This document shows, piece after piece, positions 51,318-60,754 of a DNA stretch of 64,000 bases. The DNA is from an uncultured Eubacteriales bacterium (lineage in GTDB: Bacteria; Bacillota; Clostridia; Christensenellales; Borkfalkiaceae). A program made the position numbers and the translations under genes. The stretch is taken from NCBI GenBank assembly GCA_949288785.1, contig CASELQ010000001.1:141626-205625 (forward strand), written 5' to 3'. Position 1 is the stretch's first letter, and every line of letters begins with the position of its first letter. The notes under the pieces are model-generated. The model was not told the DNA's origin. It saw nothing but the letters and a program-made list of their open reading frames with translations, and did no database searches.

Positions 51318-52547
51318 TCAGGCTATTTCTTTGCGGATATACCGGGGTTTTGTGCCCTTTTCCACCACGTCCTCGTCCACAACCACCTTCTCAACGCCCT
51401 CCTCGGAAGGCAGATCGTACATGGTGTCTATCATAAGATTTTCAAGTATGGTGCGCAGCCCCCTTGCGCCCGTCTTTAATTCTATGGCGCGCTTTGCTAC
51501 GGCGCGCACGGCGCCTTCGGTTATTTCGAGCTCCACGTTGTCAAGCCCGATAAGTTTGGAAAACTGCTTTACAAGCGCGTTCTTCGGCTCGGTGAGAATA
51601 TTGACGAGTGCCCTCTCGTCCAGCGGATGAAGCCCCACGGTTATGGGAATCCTGCCCACGAACTCCGGAATAAGCCCGAACTTTATAAGATCCTGGGGCT
51701 GTACGTCCTTTATAAGGTCGTAACTGTCCTTTTCGCCCTTTTCGACACTGCCGCCGAATCCCAGGGAAGAACCCTGTTTTCTCTTGGATATAATATCCTC
51801 AAGTCCCACGAACGCACCGCCGCATATGAAAAGAATGTTGGTGGTATCTATCCTGATACATTCCTGCTGAGGATGCTTTCTGCCGCCCTGCGGGGGCACG
51901 CTTGCCACGGTGCTCTCTATTATCTTTAAAAGCGCCTGCTGTACGCCCTCTCCCGAAACGTCTCTCGTGATGGACACGTTTTCGGACTTTCTGGCTATCT
52001 TATCTATCTCGTCTATATAAACTATGCCCTTTTGCGCCCGCTCGATATCGTAATCGGCGTTCTGAATGAGTTTTAAAAGGATGTTCTCCACGTCCTCGCC
52101 CACGTAGCCCGCTTCGGTAAGGGTGGTCGCGTCCGCCACGGCAAAAGGCACGTCCAAAATCCTTGCAAGGGTCTTTGCAAGCAAGGTCTTGCCGCTGCCG
52201 GTGGGCCCTAAAAGCAATATGTTGCTCTTATCCAGCTCCACCCCGTCCTTGGAAGGGGCGGCGTTAATTCTCTTATAATGATTATATACGGCAACGGACA
52301 GTACTTTTTTAGCCTCGTCCTGCCCTATTATATACTCGTCTAACCGGCTCTTTATTTCGGCGGGCTTTAAGAGCGGGACGGGAGAGGTTACGTTCTCCCT
52401 CTTCACGTCCTCGTTCACCACCTCGCGGCACACTTCTATACACTCGTCGCATATATAAATGCCGTTCGGCCCCGCGATAAGCCGCTTTACAAGTTCTTTG
52501 GGCTTGCCGCAAAATGAACAAAACAGATGGTCTTTATCGTTCTTCAT
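51318..52547 (-). CDS. clpX: ATP-dependent Clp protease ATP-binding subunit ClpX
   Basis: ClpX unfolds proteins and feeds them to ClpP. The 409-residue protein has the N-terminal zinc domain ([11 protein letters not shown] and CDECIEVC), Walker [12 protein letters not shown] (about 115), Walker [12 protein letters not shown], the pore loop region ([12 protein letters not shown]) and the sensor region. It follows clpP by 16 bp, the usual tig-clpP-clpX order. Confidence 0.97.
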   Translation of the reverse strand: MKNDKDHLFCSFCGKPKELVKRLIAGPNGIYICDECIEVCREVVNEDVKRENVTSPVPLLKPAEIKSRLDEYIIGQDEAKKVLSVAVYNHYKRINAAPSKDGVELDKSNILLLGPTGSGKTLLAKTLARILDVPFAVADATTLTEAGYVGEDVENILLKLIQNADYDIERAQKGIVYIDEIDKIARKSENVSITRDVSGEGVQQALLKIIESTVASVPPQGGRKHPQQECIRIDTTNILFICGGAFVGLEDIISKRKQGSSLGFGGSVEKGEKDSYDLIKDVQPQDLIKFGLIPEFVGRIPITVGLHPLDERALVNILTEPKNALVKQFSKLIGLDNVELEITEGAVRAVAKRAIELKTGARGLRTILENLMIDTMYDLPSEEGVEKVVVDEDVVEKGTKPRYIRKEIA

Positions 52548-52563
52548 GTCTTAATCGTCTCCG

Positions 52564-53157
52564 TTACGGGCGCTTTACGAATATCTCGTCTATAAGCCCG
52601 TATTCTTTTGCCTCTTCGGCGGAAAGATAATTGTCCCTGTCGGTATCGCGCTCAACCACGTCTATGGGCTTGCCGCTGTTTTTGGCAAGTATGGCGTTAA
52701 GGCGATGCTTGGTTTTAATTATGTGCTCCGCCTGTATCTTTATGTCGCTCGCCTGACCCTGCGCGCCGCCCAGCGGCTGATGTATCATTATCTCGCTGTT
52801 GGGAAGGGCGTAACGCTTGCCCTTTGCACCGCTCGATAAGAGAAACGCGCCCATGCTTGCCGCAAGCCCTATGCAGATGGTGCTCACGTCGCACTTTATA
52901 TAGTTCATGGTGTCGTATATCGCAAGCCCCGCCGTTACGCTGCCGCCCGGGCTGTTGATGTACAGGCAGATATCTTTGTTGGGATCCTTCCCTTCGAGAA
53001 ATATAAGCTGCGCAACAACGGTGTCCGCAACCGCGTCGTTTATCTCGCCGGTAAGAAAGATTATGCGATCCTCCAAAAGACGCGAATAAATGTCGTAACT
53101 TCTTTCGCCTTTCCCGGTATTTTCTATTACGTAAGGTACAACGGTATTTTTTATCAT
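52564..53157 (-). CDS. clpP: ATP-dependent Clp protease proteolytic subunit ClpP
   Basis: ClpP is the 14-mer peptidase partner of ClpX. The 197-residue protein has the catalytic Ser in [12 protein letters not shown] (about 98), His in [12 protein letters not shown] (about 123) and Asp in the following helix region (about 172, [12 protein letters not shown]). The N-terminus [24 protein letters not shown] is the standard start without a long propeptide. Confidence 0.97.
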   Translation of the reverse strand: MIKNTVVPYVIENTGKGERSYDIYSRLLEDRIIFLTGEINDAVADTVVAQLIFLEGKDPNKDICLYINSPGGSVTAGLAIYDTMNYIKCDVSTICIGLAASMGAFLLSSGAKGKRYALPNSEIMIHQPLGGAQGQASDIKIQAEHIIKTKHRLNAILAKNSGKPIDVVERDTDRDNYLSAEEAKEYGLIDEIFVKRP

Positions 53158-53206
53158 AACAGCCTCCTTTTTATTCGCCGCACTCTCTTTCTTTGCTTAA
53201 ACTTTT

Positions 53207-54493
53207 TCAGGCAATCTTGTTGGCGTTTTTAAGCATGTCGAACAGTTTCTTTATCACTATTTCGTTCTTTAAGTATTCAAGACGGCTGTCTTTTACGTCG
53301 CCTTTTATTTCTTCAACCGTTTTGCCCTGCGCCTTAGCCATCTCTTCCATGCGGGCGTTCACGTCCTCTTCGGTTGCCTCTATCTTTTCGGTCTCTATTA
53401 TCTTTTCTATGACCAGCTGAGATTTTACTATGTTTTCCGCCTGAGAACGGTATTCCTTGCGGTAGTCCTCCATGCTCTTGCCGAGATATTTAAGATAATC
53501 TTCCAGCCTTAAACCCTGATAGGAAAGCCTGTAACGCATCTCCTGCACCATCCTGTCAACCTGCCCGTCTATAAGCGCGTCCGGCACTTCGGTCTTGGCG
53601 TTTTCGGTTATCTTTTTCACTATCTCGTCTTCAAGTTCGCGCTCGGCGCGCTCGTCGTTCTGCTTGGTGAGCCTGTCCCTTACTTCCTTTTTATACGCCT
53701 CCACGCTCTCGGCGCCCACCGCGTCCTTAATAAACTCGTCCGTAAGTTCGGGCAGTTCTTTTTTCTTTATCTCGTGCAGTTTGATTGCAAAAACCGCTTC
53801 CTTACCCTTTAAGTTTTCGGCGTGATAGTCATCGGGGAATTTTACGGTTATGTCTTTTTCCTCGCCTATCTTCATTCCCTCTACCTGCTCTTCAAACCCG
53901 GGAATAAAGGTCTTACTGCCGAGCGTTAAACTCTGCTTTTCGGCGGTGCCGCCGTCAAACTTAACCCCGCCCACGGAGCCGGAATAATCTATGATTACCG
54001 TATCCCCGTTCTCCGCCGCCCTGTCCGTTACGTCCACCATGCGGGAATTGCGCTCTTTAAGGCGGTTAAGCTCTTCTTCCACGTCCTCGTCTTTTACATT
54101 ATACTCAACTTTTTTGAAAGTTATACCCTTGTATTCGCCGAGAGTAACCTCGGGTTTTACCGCCACCGTCGCCACAAGCGTGAGCCCCGTGTCGCTTATC
54201 TTTTTTATATCCAGTTCGGGCGAAGCCACTGCCTCTATGGAAGGTTCTTTTTCCAGCACTTCCGAATAGTATTGCGGAAAAGATTCGTTTATCGCGTCCT
54301 CATAAAAAATGCCCTTGCCGTATGTACCTATAAGGAGGTGCTTGGGCACCCTGCCTTTTCTGAACCCCGGCATGGAATATCTGCCCTTGGTCTTTTCGTA
54401 AGCCTTGTCTATGGCGGCATCCCATTCCTTGGCGGTAAGCGTTATCTCTATCTTTACCGTGCTTTTTTCCGCTTTTTCAAAAGTGTATTTCAT
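53207..54493 (-). CDS. tig: Trigger factor
   Basis: Trigger factor is the ribosome-bound chaperone at the exit tunnel, docking on L23. The 428-residue protein has the ribosome-binding signature GFRKGRVPKHLL (about 43-55), the FKBP-type prolyl isomerase domain (NGDTVIIDYSGSVGGVKF, TFIPGFEEQVEGM) and the helical C-terminal domain. The start is the ATG at 54491-54493 (MKYTFEKAEKS), with CAGGAGAC upstream. It heads the tig-clpP-clpX operon. Confidence 0.96.
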   Translation of the reverse strand: MKYTFEKAEKSTVKIEITLTAKEWDAAIDKAYEKTKGRYSMPGFRKGRVPKHLLIGTYGKGIFYEDAINESFPQYYSEVLEKEPSIEAVASPELDIKKISDTGLTLVATVAVKPEVTLGEYKGITFKKVEYNVKDEDVEEELNRLKERNSRMVDVTDRAAENGDTVIIDYSGSVGGVKFDGGTAEKQSLTLGSKTFIPGFEEQVEGMKIGEEKDITVKFPDDYHAENLKGKEAVFAIKLHEIKKKELPELTDEFIKDAVGAESVEAYKKEVRDRLTKQNDERAERELEDEIVKKITENAKTEVPDALIDGQVDRMVQEMRYRLSYQGLRLEDYLKYLGKSMEDYRKEYRSQAENIVKSQLVIEKIIETEKIEATEEDVNARMEEMAKAQGKTVEEIKGDVKDSRLEYLKNEIVIKKLFDMLKNANKIA

Positions 54494-54551
54494 AACCGTC
54501 TCCTGATACAATTGATTTGTTTTTCTTGTTTCCTTACAAATTGCTTACAAC

Positions 54552-54580
54552 ATTTTATCACAACAGGGCGCAAAACGCAA
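54552..54580 (-). promoter_or_regulatory. Predicted sigma-A promoter for tig-clpP-clpX
   Basis: TTGCGT (54575-54580) and TAAAAT (54552-54557) are separated by 17 bp on the minus strand, about 60 bp before the tig start. Confidence 0.6.
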
Positions 54581-54665
54581 GGTTTTTTTGCCACTTATTG
54601 TTTTTTTGCCAATATATCCGACTTTTCGCGCAGATATGCACAAACGGTTTTATATGCGCGCGCAT

Positions 54666-55805
54666 TCAGCCGCGGGCTTTTACTGCCGCCGATATCAGTC
54701 TGAAAGTCTGTTCCGCCGTGCTTTCAAGATTATTATACGCAGTATGCTCGTCCATTGCCTCTTCAAGACTTACCGCGCCCCGCTGCACGCAGAAAAACGC
54801 GCTTATCCCCTTTTCGTTCAGCAAACCCGCTTCCTCGGAAACGCAACCGGCAAACGCAACTGCGGGCTTATCGTATTTTTTTGCAAGCAGAGCTATTCCC
54901 GCAGGGGCTTTGCCCATGGCGGTCTGCCGGTCCAGCCTGCCTTCGCCCGTTGCCACCACGTCCGCCGCCGCAATCTTTTGTTCTATCCCCAGTTCTTTTA
55001 TTACCGTTTCCGTTCCGGGGACCAGCCTGGCATTTAAAAAGGTCATGAAGGCAAAGCCCAGCCCGCCCGCGGCGCCCGCGCCGCGGGCGAAAGGATCGGC
55101 TTTAGGATAATACCGCTTACAGACTTGTGAAAATTTAACCAGATACCCGTCTAACCTTTTCACGTCTTCCGGAGTAGCGCCCTTTTGCGGGCCGTATACG
55201 CTGCTTGCCCCGTTTTCGCCGAACAGCGGATTATTTACGTCGCACAGCACCGAAAAACTGCACTCCTTTATATACGGGGCAATTTTTTCTTCTATGCTCT
55301 CTATATCTTTAAGCCCCTGCGCGCCTTTCGGTATCTCCTTTCCATGCCCGTCCTTAAATGAAAACCCAAGCGCTTGCAGCATACCCGCGCCGCCGTCGTT
55401 AGTGGCGCTGCCGCCAAGACCTATCATGAACCTGCGAATTCCGTGCTCTGCTGCGTGCGCTATCAGCTGACCCAAACCGTAAGTCGTGGCGACCATAGGG
55501 TTGCGCTCGCTTACCCCCGCCAACGTCAGCCCCGCGGCGGAAGCCGTTTCCACTACCGCAGTGCCGTTTTTTAAAACACAATACTCGGCGGCAACAGGCT
55601 TCCCGTAAGGTCCCGTTACGGGAACGGTTACGCATTCCGCGCCCTCAGCCGCGGCAAACGCGCGCACCGTGCCCTCGCCCCCGTCCGCCAGCGGCGCAAA
55701 CTCGGCGGTAAAACCCGCTTTTCGCGCGCCTTCCGCCACCGCCATACCCGCCTGTTCGGAAGTAAGGCTGCCCTTAAACGAATCTATTGCAATAAAAACT
55801 TTCAT
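54666..55805 (-). CDS. glxK: Glycerate kinase (GlxK/GarK family)
   Basis: The enzyme phosphorylates D-glycerate, linking glyoxylate or sugar-acid breakdown to glycolysis. The 379-residue protein has the family start MKVFIAIDSFKGSLTSEQA, ADGGEGTVRAF, the conserved GLGGSATNDGGAGMLQALG (about 123-141), CDVNNPLFGENGASSVYGPQKGA and VATGEGRLDRQT. The chosen ATG is at 55803-55805 with AAAGGATT upstream; an upstream in-frame start is rejected. No partner pathway gene is nearby. A palindrome sits on the predicted transcription start, suggesting local control. Confidence 0.93.
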   Translation of the reverse strand: MKVFIAIDSFKGSLTSEQAGMAVAEGARKAGFTAEFAPLADGGEGTVRAFAAAEGAECVTVPVTGPYGKPVAAEYCVLKNGTAVVETASAAGLTLAGVSERNPMVATTYGLGQLIAHAAEHGIRRFMIGLGGSATNDGGAGMLQALGFSFKDGHGKEIPKGAQGLKDIESIEEKIAPYIKECSFSVLCDVNNPLFGENGASSVYGPQKGATPEDVKRLDGYLVKFSQVCKRYYPKADPFARGAGAAGGLGFAFMTFLNARLVPGTETVIKELGIEQKIAAADVVATGEGRLDRQTAMGKAPAGIALLAKKYDKPAVAFAGCVSEEAGLLNEKGISAFFCVQRGAVSLEEAMDEHTAYNNLESTAEQTFRLISAAVKARG

Positions 55806-55836
55806 AATCCTTTCCCGTAAACGGCTCTTTCGCCGC

Positions 55837-55858
55837 ACCTGTTAAACAGGTTATTATA
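55837..55858 (-). promoter_or_regulatory. -10 box and operator-like palindrome before glxK
   Basis: A TATAAT box (55853-55858, minus strand) is followed by the perfect 15-bp palindrome ACCTGTT-A-AACAGGT (55837-55851), centred on the expected transcription start at about 55846. No good -35 box is visible, which would fit activator or repressor control. The regulator is unknown. Confidence 0.45.
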
Positions 55859-55978
55859 ACGTTACTGATTTTGCCCGCCGAGTATTACTCCGTTTTAAAA
55901 AGCGCCGAACGCGTTTTTCGGGACAAGTCCGCCGTAAAATCTTACGCCTGGGAATTTATGCGGAGGCAATGCCTTTAT

Positions 55979-57697
55979 TTATTCCGCCACGCTTTCGGCT
56001 TTAAGCAGTTCTTCGTGCTTTTTGGGGACTGCCATTACTGACTTGAAATCGCTGTAAGTTACAAATCCCGGCTTTGCTCCTTTTGGCTTTTTCACGTTCT
56101 TGCGCCGGGTGTACACTATCTCGGTTTTTCCGCCCTCTCTGCCCGCCGAATAGTAGGCGCATATCTCTGCCGCGGTGAGCAAAACCTCCTCCGGCGGAAA
56201 ACCGCCGCGCACCTCTATTATTACGTGAGATGAATGATAGTTTTTTGCGTGCAGCCATACGTCCTCTCCCCGCGCGCCGAAAGCTATTTTATCGTTTTCG
56301 GTATTGTTCCTGCCCGCGCGCACGGTGTAGCCGGATACCGAATAGACCCTGCCTTCCGAGCGCTTTTCATGCTTTCTCGGCGCGGGGTTCCTTTCGTTTA
56401 ACAACCCCGCCGAAACAAGTTCTTCTTTTATCTCGGCAAGGTCTTGGTATTTTTCCGCCATGGCGATAAAATCCGCCACGCTTTTAAGGTAATCGGCGTC
56501 TTTCTCCGCCGCCTCTCTCTGCGGGGCAAGCGCGGCGAGCGCGCGCTTTTGCTTGTTGTATTTTTTATAATATTTCTGCGCGTTGTCCGCCGCCGAAAGC
56601 CGCTCGTCAAGCGCGATATTTATCGTCCCCCCGTCGTAATAATTGTCGGCGGTAAGTTCCTTTTCCCCACCCTTTAACTTATAGATATTGGCAAGAATAA
56701 GTTCGCCTTTTAATCTGTTGAGCTCGGCGTCTTCCGCGTCCTTTTCCCTTGCGGTTACGGCGGAAAGCCTGCGCGCCGCCTTTTTGAGCGCCGAATTTAC
56801 CGCCGCCGAAAGGCGCTCTTTTAACGCCGAAAATCTCTTTATCCTGCCGCGCTCGGTAAAATAATAGTCCTCCGCCTCGGAAAGTTCGGAAAAAGACAGC
56901 ACGTCCCCCGATATATATTTATAAGGATAAACGCACACGTCCTTAACCGCGCCGCGCTCGCTTATAACGCACGGGCGGTACTCTTTTTTATATACGAACG
57001 CGTTAAGGTGTTCAAAAAACTCCCGTGCGCAAAAGTCTTTATGCTCTTCGAAATACCCGCCCGCAATCTCCTTTGCGGTGGACGCGGCAATGCCCTGAAC
57101 GTGCCCGCATATCGCCGCCGCAAGCGCAGCCGCGTTGTTTTCGGTTACCGTTTTTTCAAATACTTCGATAAGTTCCGTATCGGACGGTATTTTTTTATCG
57201 CCCACGGGAGGAAAACGGTATTCCCTGCCCACTATGAGCGGGCGCACGCCGTTATCGAAAAAATTTATACCCCTGTTTCCGCCCAGTACCTTGCCCTGTT
57301 CCGTGAGTATCACGTTGCTGTACCGCCCCATAAGTTCCACGTACAGGGTCTTTGTCCGTTCGTCGAAAAATTCCGACGAGGGCTCCATGTCTATTTTAAC
57401 AATCCTGTCAAAACCTATGAGCGAAAGCCCCTTTATTTCCGAAGCCAAAAGGTGCTTTCTCAAAAGCATACAGAAGTTGGGCGCGGTGAGCGGGCTTTCC
57501 CTGTCTTTTTCAGTTACCCCTATTCTCGGGCTGGCGGGGTTCACGTCGATAAGAAGCCGCCTCGTTTTCCCGTGAGAATATACGGTGAAAATGAGTTCGT
57601 CCGCCGAGGGCTGCACTATGCGGTTGATCCTTCCGCCCGTAAATATAGAGTTTAATTCTCCGCAAAGGTAGCGGAGGGTATACGCGTCCTGCGGCAT
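55979..57697 (-). CDS. rqcH: Ribosome quality control protein RqcH (NFACT family)
   Basis: RqcH binds stalled 50S-peptidyl-tRNA complexes and recruits tRNA-Ala to add C-terminal alanine tails that mark the chain for ClpXP decay. The 572-residue protein has the NFACT-N domain with the D97-R98 pair (GFDRIV) known to be essential in Bacillus RqcH. The central coiled-coil region (about 290-420) follows, and then the NFACT-R domain (FGARGEDVWLHAKNYHSSHVII). Older annotations call it a fibronectin-binding protein. It is 7 bp after the pseudouridine synthase gene. Confidence 0.94.
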   Translation of the reverse strand: MPQDAYTLRYLCGELNSIFTGGRINRIVQPSADELIFTVYSHGKTRRLLIDVNPASPRIGVTEKDRESPLTAPNFCMLLRKHLLASEIKGLSLIGFDRIVKIDMEPSSEFFDERTKTLYVELMGRYSNVILTEQGKVLGGNRGINFFDNGVRPLIVGREYRFPPVGDKKIPSDTELIEVFEKTVTENNAAALAAAICGHVQGIAASTAKEIAGGYFEEHKDFCAREFFEHLNAFVYKKEYRPCVISERGAVKDVCVYPYKYISGDVLSFSELSEAEDYYFTERGRIKRFSALKERLSAAVNSALKKAARRLSAVTAREKDAEDAELNRLKGELILANIYKLKGGEKELTADNYYDGGTINIALDERLSAADNAQKYYKKYNKQKRALAALAPQREAAEKDADYLKSVADFIAMAEKYQDLAEIKEELVSAGLLNERNPAPRKHEKRSEGRVYSVSGYTVRAGRNNTENDKIAFGARGEDVWLHAKNYHSSHVIIEVRGGFPPEEVLLTAAEICAYYSAGREGGKTEIVYTRRKNVKKPKGAKPGFVTYSDFKSVMAVPKKHEELLKAESVAE

Positions 57698-57703
57698 AAG
57701 AGG

Positions 57704-58519
57704 TTAACCTTCCGATAAAAATGTTTTTCCGTTAAGATAATAAAGCGGGCTGCCCTGCCCGAACACGAGGGTAAGCGACCGGGCGTTAAGCTGCTGCCTG
57801 TTTACGCCCAAGCGCCTGTTGAACTCGGCATCCCCGTACTTTCCGTCCCCCGCCACGGGGCAGCCGACGTGCGCGAACTGCGCGCGTATCTGGTGGGTCC
57901 TGCCCGTATACAGCCTTATTTCCACAAGGCTTGTTACCCCGTCGCTTTCCAGCACGCGGTACCCCGTCTTCACGGGGAGCACGCCTTTACACGGTTTGTC
58001 GGTTATTTTAACCGAGGCGGACTCCGCGTCTTTTAAAAGATAGCCTTTGAGCACACCTTCCGGCGGGTGCGGCGTACCCTTTACCCTTGCGCGGTAAACC
58101 TTTATGAACGTGCGGTTTTTAAAGCCCTCGACAAGCTCCCGTTCCGCCGCCTCGTTCAGTGCGAATATCATTATGCCGGAGGTGTTCCTGTCCAGCCGGT
58201 GGATAAACCGCGCGCCATTATACTCTGTTTTAATGCTTTCAAACACCTTTTCCGATAGCACGCCGCACGGCTTGTCTATCACCAGCACGTTATCGTCCCG
58301 GAAAACAATTTTATAATTTTGCCGCGGGGAAGCGGTAAAATAAACTTCCACCTCGTCCCCCGGCACGAGCGCCGCATCGCCCGAAACCCGCCTGCCGTTT
58401 ATCTTCACGTCCTTTTTTCTGAGGCTTTTCATAAACTCAGCATACGGTATATCGAGCAACCGCGGGGCAATTCTGGTAAGCCTGCCGTTTTTTTCGGCAA
58501 CAAACGTTCTTTTTTCCAT
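57704..58519 (-). CDS. RluA-family pseudouridine synthase
   Basis: The 271-residue enzyme has an N-terminal S4-like RNA-binding domain (AEFMKSLRKKDVKINGRRV, about 28-60) and the RluA catalytic domain. The catalytic Asp lies in RFIHRLDRNTSGIMIFAL (HRLDxxTSG, about 112). Later motifs are RIYTGRTHQIRAQFAHVGCPVAGDGKYG-type sequence. It modifies uridines in rRNA, but whether the target is the RluC or RluD type position cannot be told. It is followed by rqcH after 7 bp, both linked to ribosome function. Confidence 0.93.
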   Translation of the reverse strand: MEKRTFVAEKNGRLTRIAPRLLDIPYAEFMKSLRKKDVKINGRRVSGDAALVPGDEVEVYFTASPRQNYKIVFRDDNVLVIDKPCGVLSEKVFESIKTEYNGARFIHRLDRNTSGIMIFALNEAAERELVEGFKNRTFIKVYRARVKGTPHPPEGVLKGYLLKDAESASVKITDKPCKGVLPVKTGYRVLESDGVTSLVEIRLYTGRTHQIRAQFAHVGCPVAGDGKYGDAEFNRRLGVNRQQLNARSLTLVFGQGSPLYYLNGKTFLSEG

Positions 58520-58530
58520 ATCTATTAAAC

Positions 58531-58552
58531 GAGCCCCGGATAACCGGGGCTC
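58531..58552 (-). terminator. Terminator after the surface protein gene
   Basis: A perfect 9-bp stem (GAGCCCCGG with CCGGGGCTC) and 4-base loop, then GTTTAAT on the minus strand. The T-run is weak, so some read-through into the pseudouridine synthase gene is possible. Confidence 0.6.
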
Positions 58553-58559
58553 CGCAAGG

Positions 58560-60527
58560 TTATTTCTTTATCTCCTCGCCCGTGCTCTCCTCCTGTTCTT
58601 CCTTGGGTTTGACGAACAGAAGTATCACTATTCCTATAAGGCACAGCGTGCCTATCGAGAGGAATACCACAGACCACACGTTGTTTTCAAGCCAGTGGCT
58701 GACGGGTTTTACGGTGGTTACGTCCTCGCTCACCCTTATCACGGTTGCCGCCGAAGCCGAACGTACGGAGGAGGTAGAAGCCACCGTGCACTTAATGGCG
58801 TAAGAACCCGAAAGCCCGGGAGTAAAGGTAAGTTCCCCGTCATAATTTATAGCCGAAACGTCGTCATAACTTAAACCGCCGGCAAACTCGTCGTCCTCGC
58901 TTGCGGAAGACGCCTCCGGCACAAGCGCCCAGCTCTCCTCCCAGTTCTCGCCCTCTATGGAGGCGTTTGCATCGGGGTTATAGTACAGTTCGTACACGGC
59001 GTTATAGCCGGAAGACTCTATGTTGAAATCTGCCGCAACGTATTCTATGCCGAGGTATGCCGTTCCCTGCTCCACCGCCAAAACGCTGATGGGCGCATCG
59101 TCTCTTACATAAAAGGTGAAATAAAAGTCGTAATATCTGCCTTCGGTTATTATGTTGCCGTCATCCTCGTCCTCGGTGAAGAAATCTTTTTCCAGCATAG
59201 TGTTGCCGCACTCGTCCTCGAATATCACGTAAAAGCGGTATTCGCCGGCAGAGTTCACGGGGATGTCCCAATCGGTAACGCTGCCGCTGCCCGAAGGCGT
59301 GCGGTAATACACGGTATGGGTAAGGTCTTCGTACATAGTGGTATCGTCAGACACCAGATCTTTTAAAGAAGGAATGGTCAGTTCGCCGCCCAGCGCTATG
59401 CTGTGCTCGTCCTCCTCGCCGTAATTGACAAGGGAGGCGCGCATAAGCGCATCTTTGAAAGCTTCCAGCGCGGCGGTATTGCTTACGTCGTATACGGGGG
59501 CGGTACTGTCGGACTCCCTGTCGTATACCGTTGCAGTGAAGGTGGCGAGGGTCTTTATTTCGTCCCCGTCTTCATACAACGCGTTAAAGGTCTTTGTGCC
59601 GGTGGCGTTGAACTGAATGTCCTTGGGCTTATCTTTGCTGTTATAGAGGGCTATATCCTCTTCTCCCTCCGGAACGCCGAGATACACGTCCGAAGAAGTT
59701 ATGCCGCCGAGAACCGAATACAGGGTAAACGGCACATTATACTTTATTCCGTCGTACACTTTAAGGGAATTTTCGTACCCCAGAAAATCTCCGCCGAGCG
59801 CCACAACGGGAAGCGCGGCTTCTATCTCGCCGTCCGTTACCGTAAAGGTCTGGCGGTAATCTCCGCTCTCGTCAGACGCCTTCTGATCCACCGCCGTTAT
59901 GCCGTATTCCGCCGTTTCTCCATCGGCGGCGGTCGCCTCTATAGAAACGGTTGCGGCGCATACCCCGCCGCCGGCTATCTTGTAATATTCGTCCGCACAG
60001 GCTACCGTAACCCCGTTAAGCCCGGCGGTGAGCATATTATCTTCCGAAGTAAAAGTTACCGAAAGCGGCTCGTCCGCACCGAAAGAAACGCTCTGCCCGG
60101 AAGCCTTTTCCGCGTCGTTAAAATACACGGTTGCGCCGCCCGACGTAAATTCTATTTCCAGCACGTTATCTATCTGCGCGTCAAACCCGCCGTCGGCATT
60201 TTTATTGCCGTTGGCGTAAAACGCGTCCGAAGTAAGTATTATTTTCATGGAGGCTATGCCGGACACCGAAAGTTCTATTTCCAGATCGTCAGCCGCAAGG
60301 CGGTTTTCAAATTCAAGGGTCTCGCCCTCCGCGGGGTTTACTTTTACCGCGCCGTTATCGAAAGAAACGTTTTCCACGCCCGAAAAATAATCGGCGGTGC
60401 TGTCTGCCCCGGCGGTGGCGGCTCTATGCGGGCGCACGCCCGCGAACATAAAAGAAAACGCTGCCGTTATGCAGATAAGGAACGCACAAAACAATATTGC
60501 GATTTTATGAGATTTAGCTTTATTCAT
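58560..60527 (-). CDS. Large membrane-anchored extracellular protein, function unknown
   Basis: The 655-residue protein has a signal or anchor segment (about 8-30) and a long, strongly acidic extracellular part. One C-terminal membrane helix (about 616-639) and a 16-residue charged cytoplasmic tail (KPKEEQEESTGEEIKK) follow. There is no LPXTG motif. The ectodomain is rich in Ala, Asp, Glu, Thr and Tyr and looks like beta-sandwich domains. Segments such as NSAGEYRFYVIFEDECGN and TFTPGLSGSYAIKCTVASTSS resemble Ig-like or PKD-like repeats. No catalytic motif is visible. A surface adhesin or polysaccharide-binding protein are both possible. It has its own promoter and a terminator, so it is monocistronic. 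Confidence 0.8.
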   Translation of the reverse strand: MNKAKSHKIAILFCAFLICITAAFSFMFAGVRPHRAATAGADSTADYFSGVENVSFDNGAVKVNPAEGETLEFENRLAADDLEIELSVSGIASMKIILTSDAFYANGNKNADGGFDAQIDNVLEIEFTSGGATVYFNDAEKASGQSVSFGADEPLSVTFTSEDNMLTAGLNGVTVACADEYYKIAGGGVCAATVSIEATAADGETAEYGITAVDQKASDESGDYRQTFTVTDGEIEAALPVVALGGDFLGYENSLKVYDGIKYNVPFTLYSVLGGITSSDVYLGVPEGEEDIALYNSKDKPKDIQFNATGTKTFNALYEDGDEIKTLATFTATVYDRESDSTAPVYDVSNTAALEAFKDALMRASLVNYGEEDEHSIALGGELTIPSLKDLVSDDTTMYEDLTHTVYYRTPSGSGSVTDWDIPVNSAGEYRFYVIFEDECGNTMLEKDFFTEDEDDGNIITEGRYYDFYFTFYVRDDAPISVLAVEQGTAYLGIEYVAADFNIESSGYNAVYELYYNPDANASIEGENWEESWALVPEASSASEDDEFAGGLSYDDVSAINYDGELTFTPGLSGSYAIKCTVASTSSVRSASAATVIRVSEDVTTVKPVSHWLENNVWSVVFLSIGTLCLIGIVILLFVKPKEEQEESTGEEIKK

Positions 60528-60565
60528 TGTAGCCGAAATACTCCTTATACTCGTATACTCTATGT

Positions 60566-60594
60566 ATTTTACATTAAAAACCGCGCTTTGTCAA
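60566..60594 (-). promoter_or_regulatory. Predicted sigma-A promoter for the surface protein gene
   Basis: Perfect TTGACA (60589-60594) and TAAAAT (60566-60571) with 17 bp between them on the minus strand, about 40 bp before the start codon. Confidence 0.75.
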
Positions 60595-60754
60595 TTGCTT
60601 TGGTGATTTTATATAAAATTATACAGCAAATTATACCGTAAACTCCCGTTTTTTCGGGCGCAAGGCATAAAAAAGCCATTGCTTTCACTTAAAGGCGCGC
60701 GGCGGAATATTATGTAATAACCGACAACGATATTTACTTACGGGACTTTCACCA

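Noticed and set aside
59403..60641. Long plus-strand reading frame (412 codons) opposite the surface protein gene
   Set aside because: It mirrors the minus-strand gene, lacks a ribosome binding site, and its translation is Arg/Tyr-rich without family likeness. GC-rich codon use on the real strand makes such shadows.
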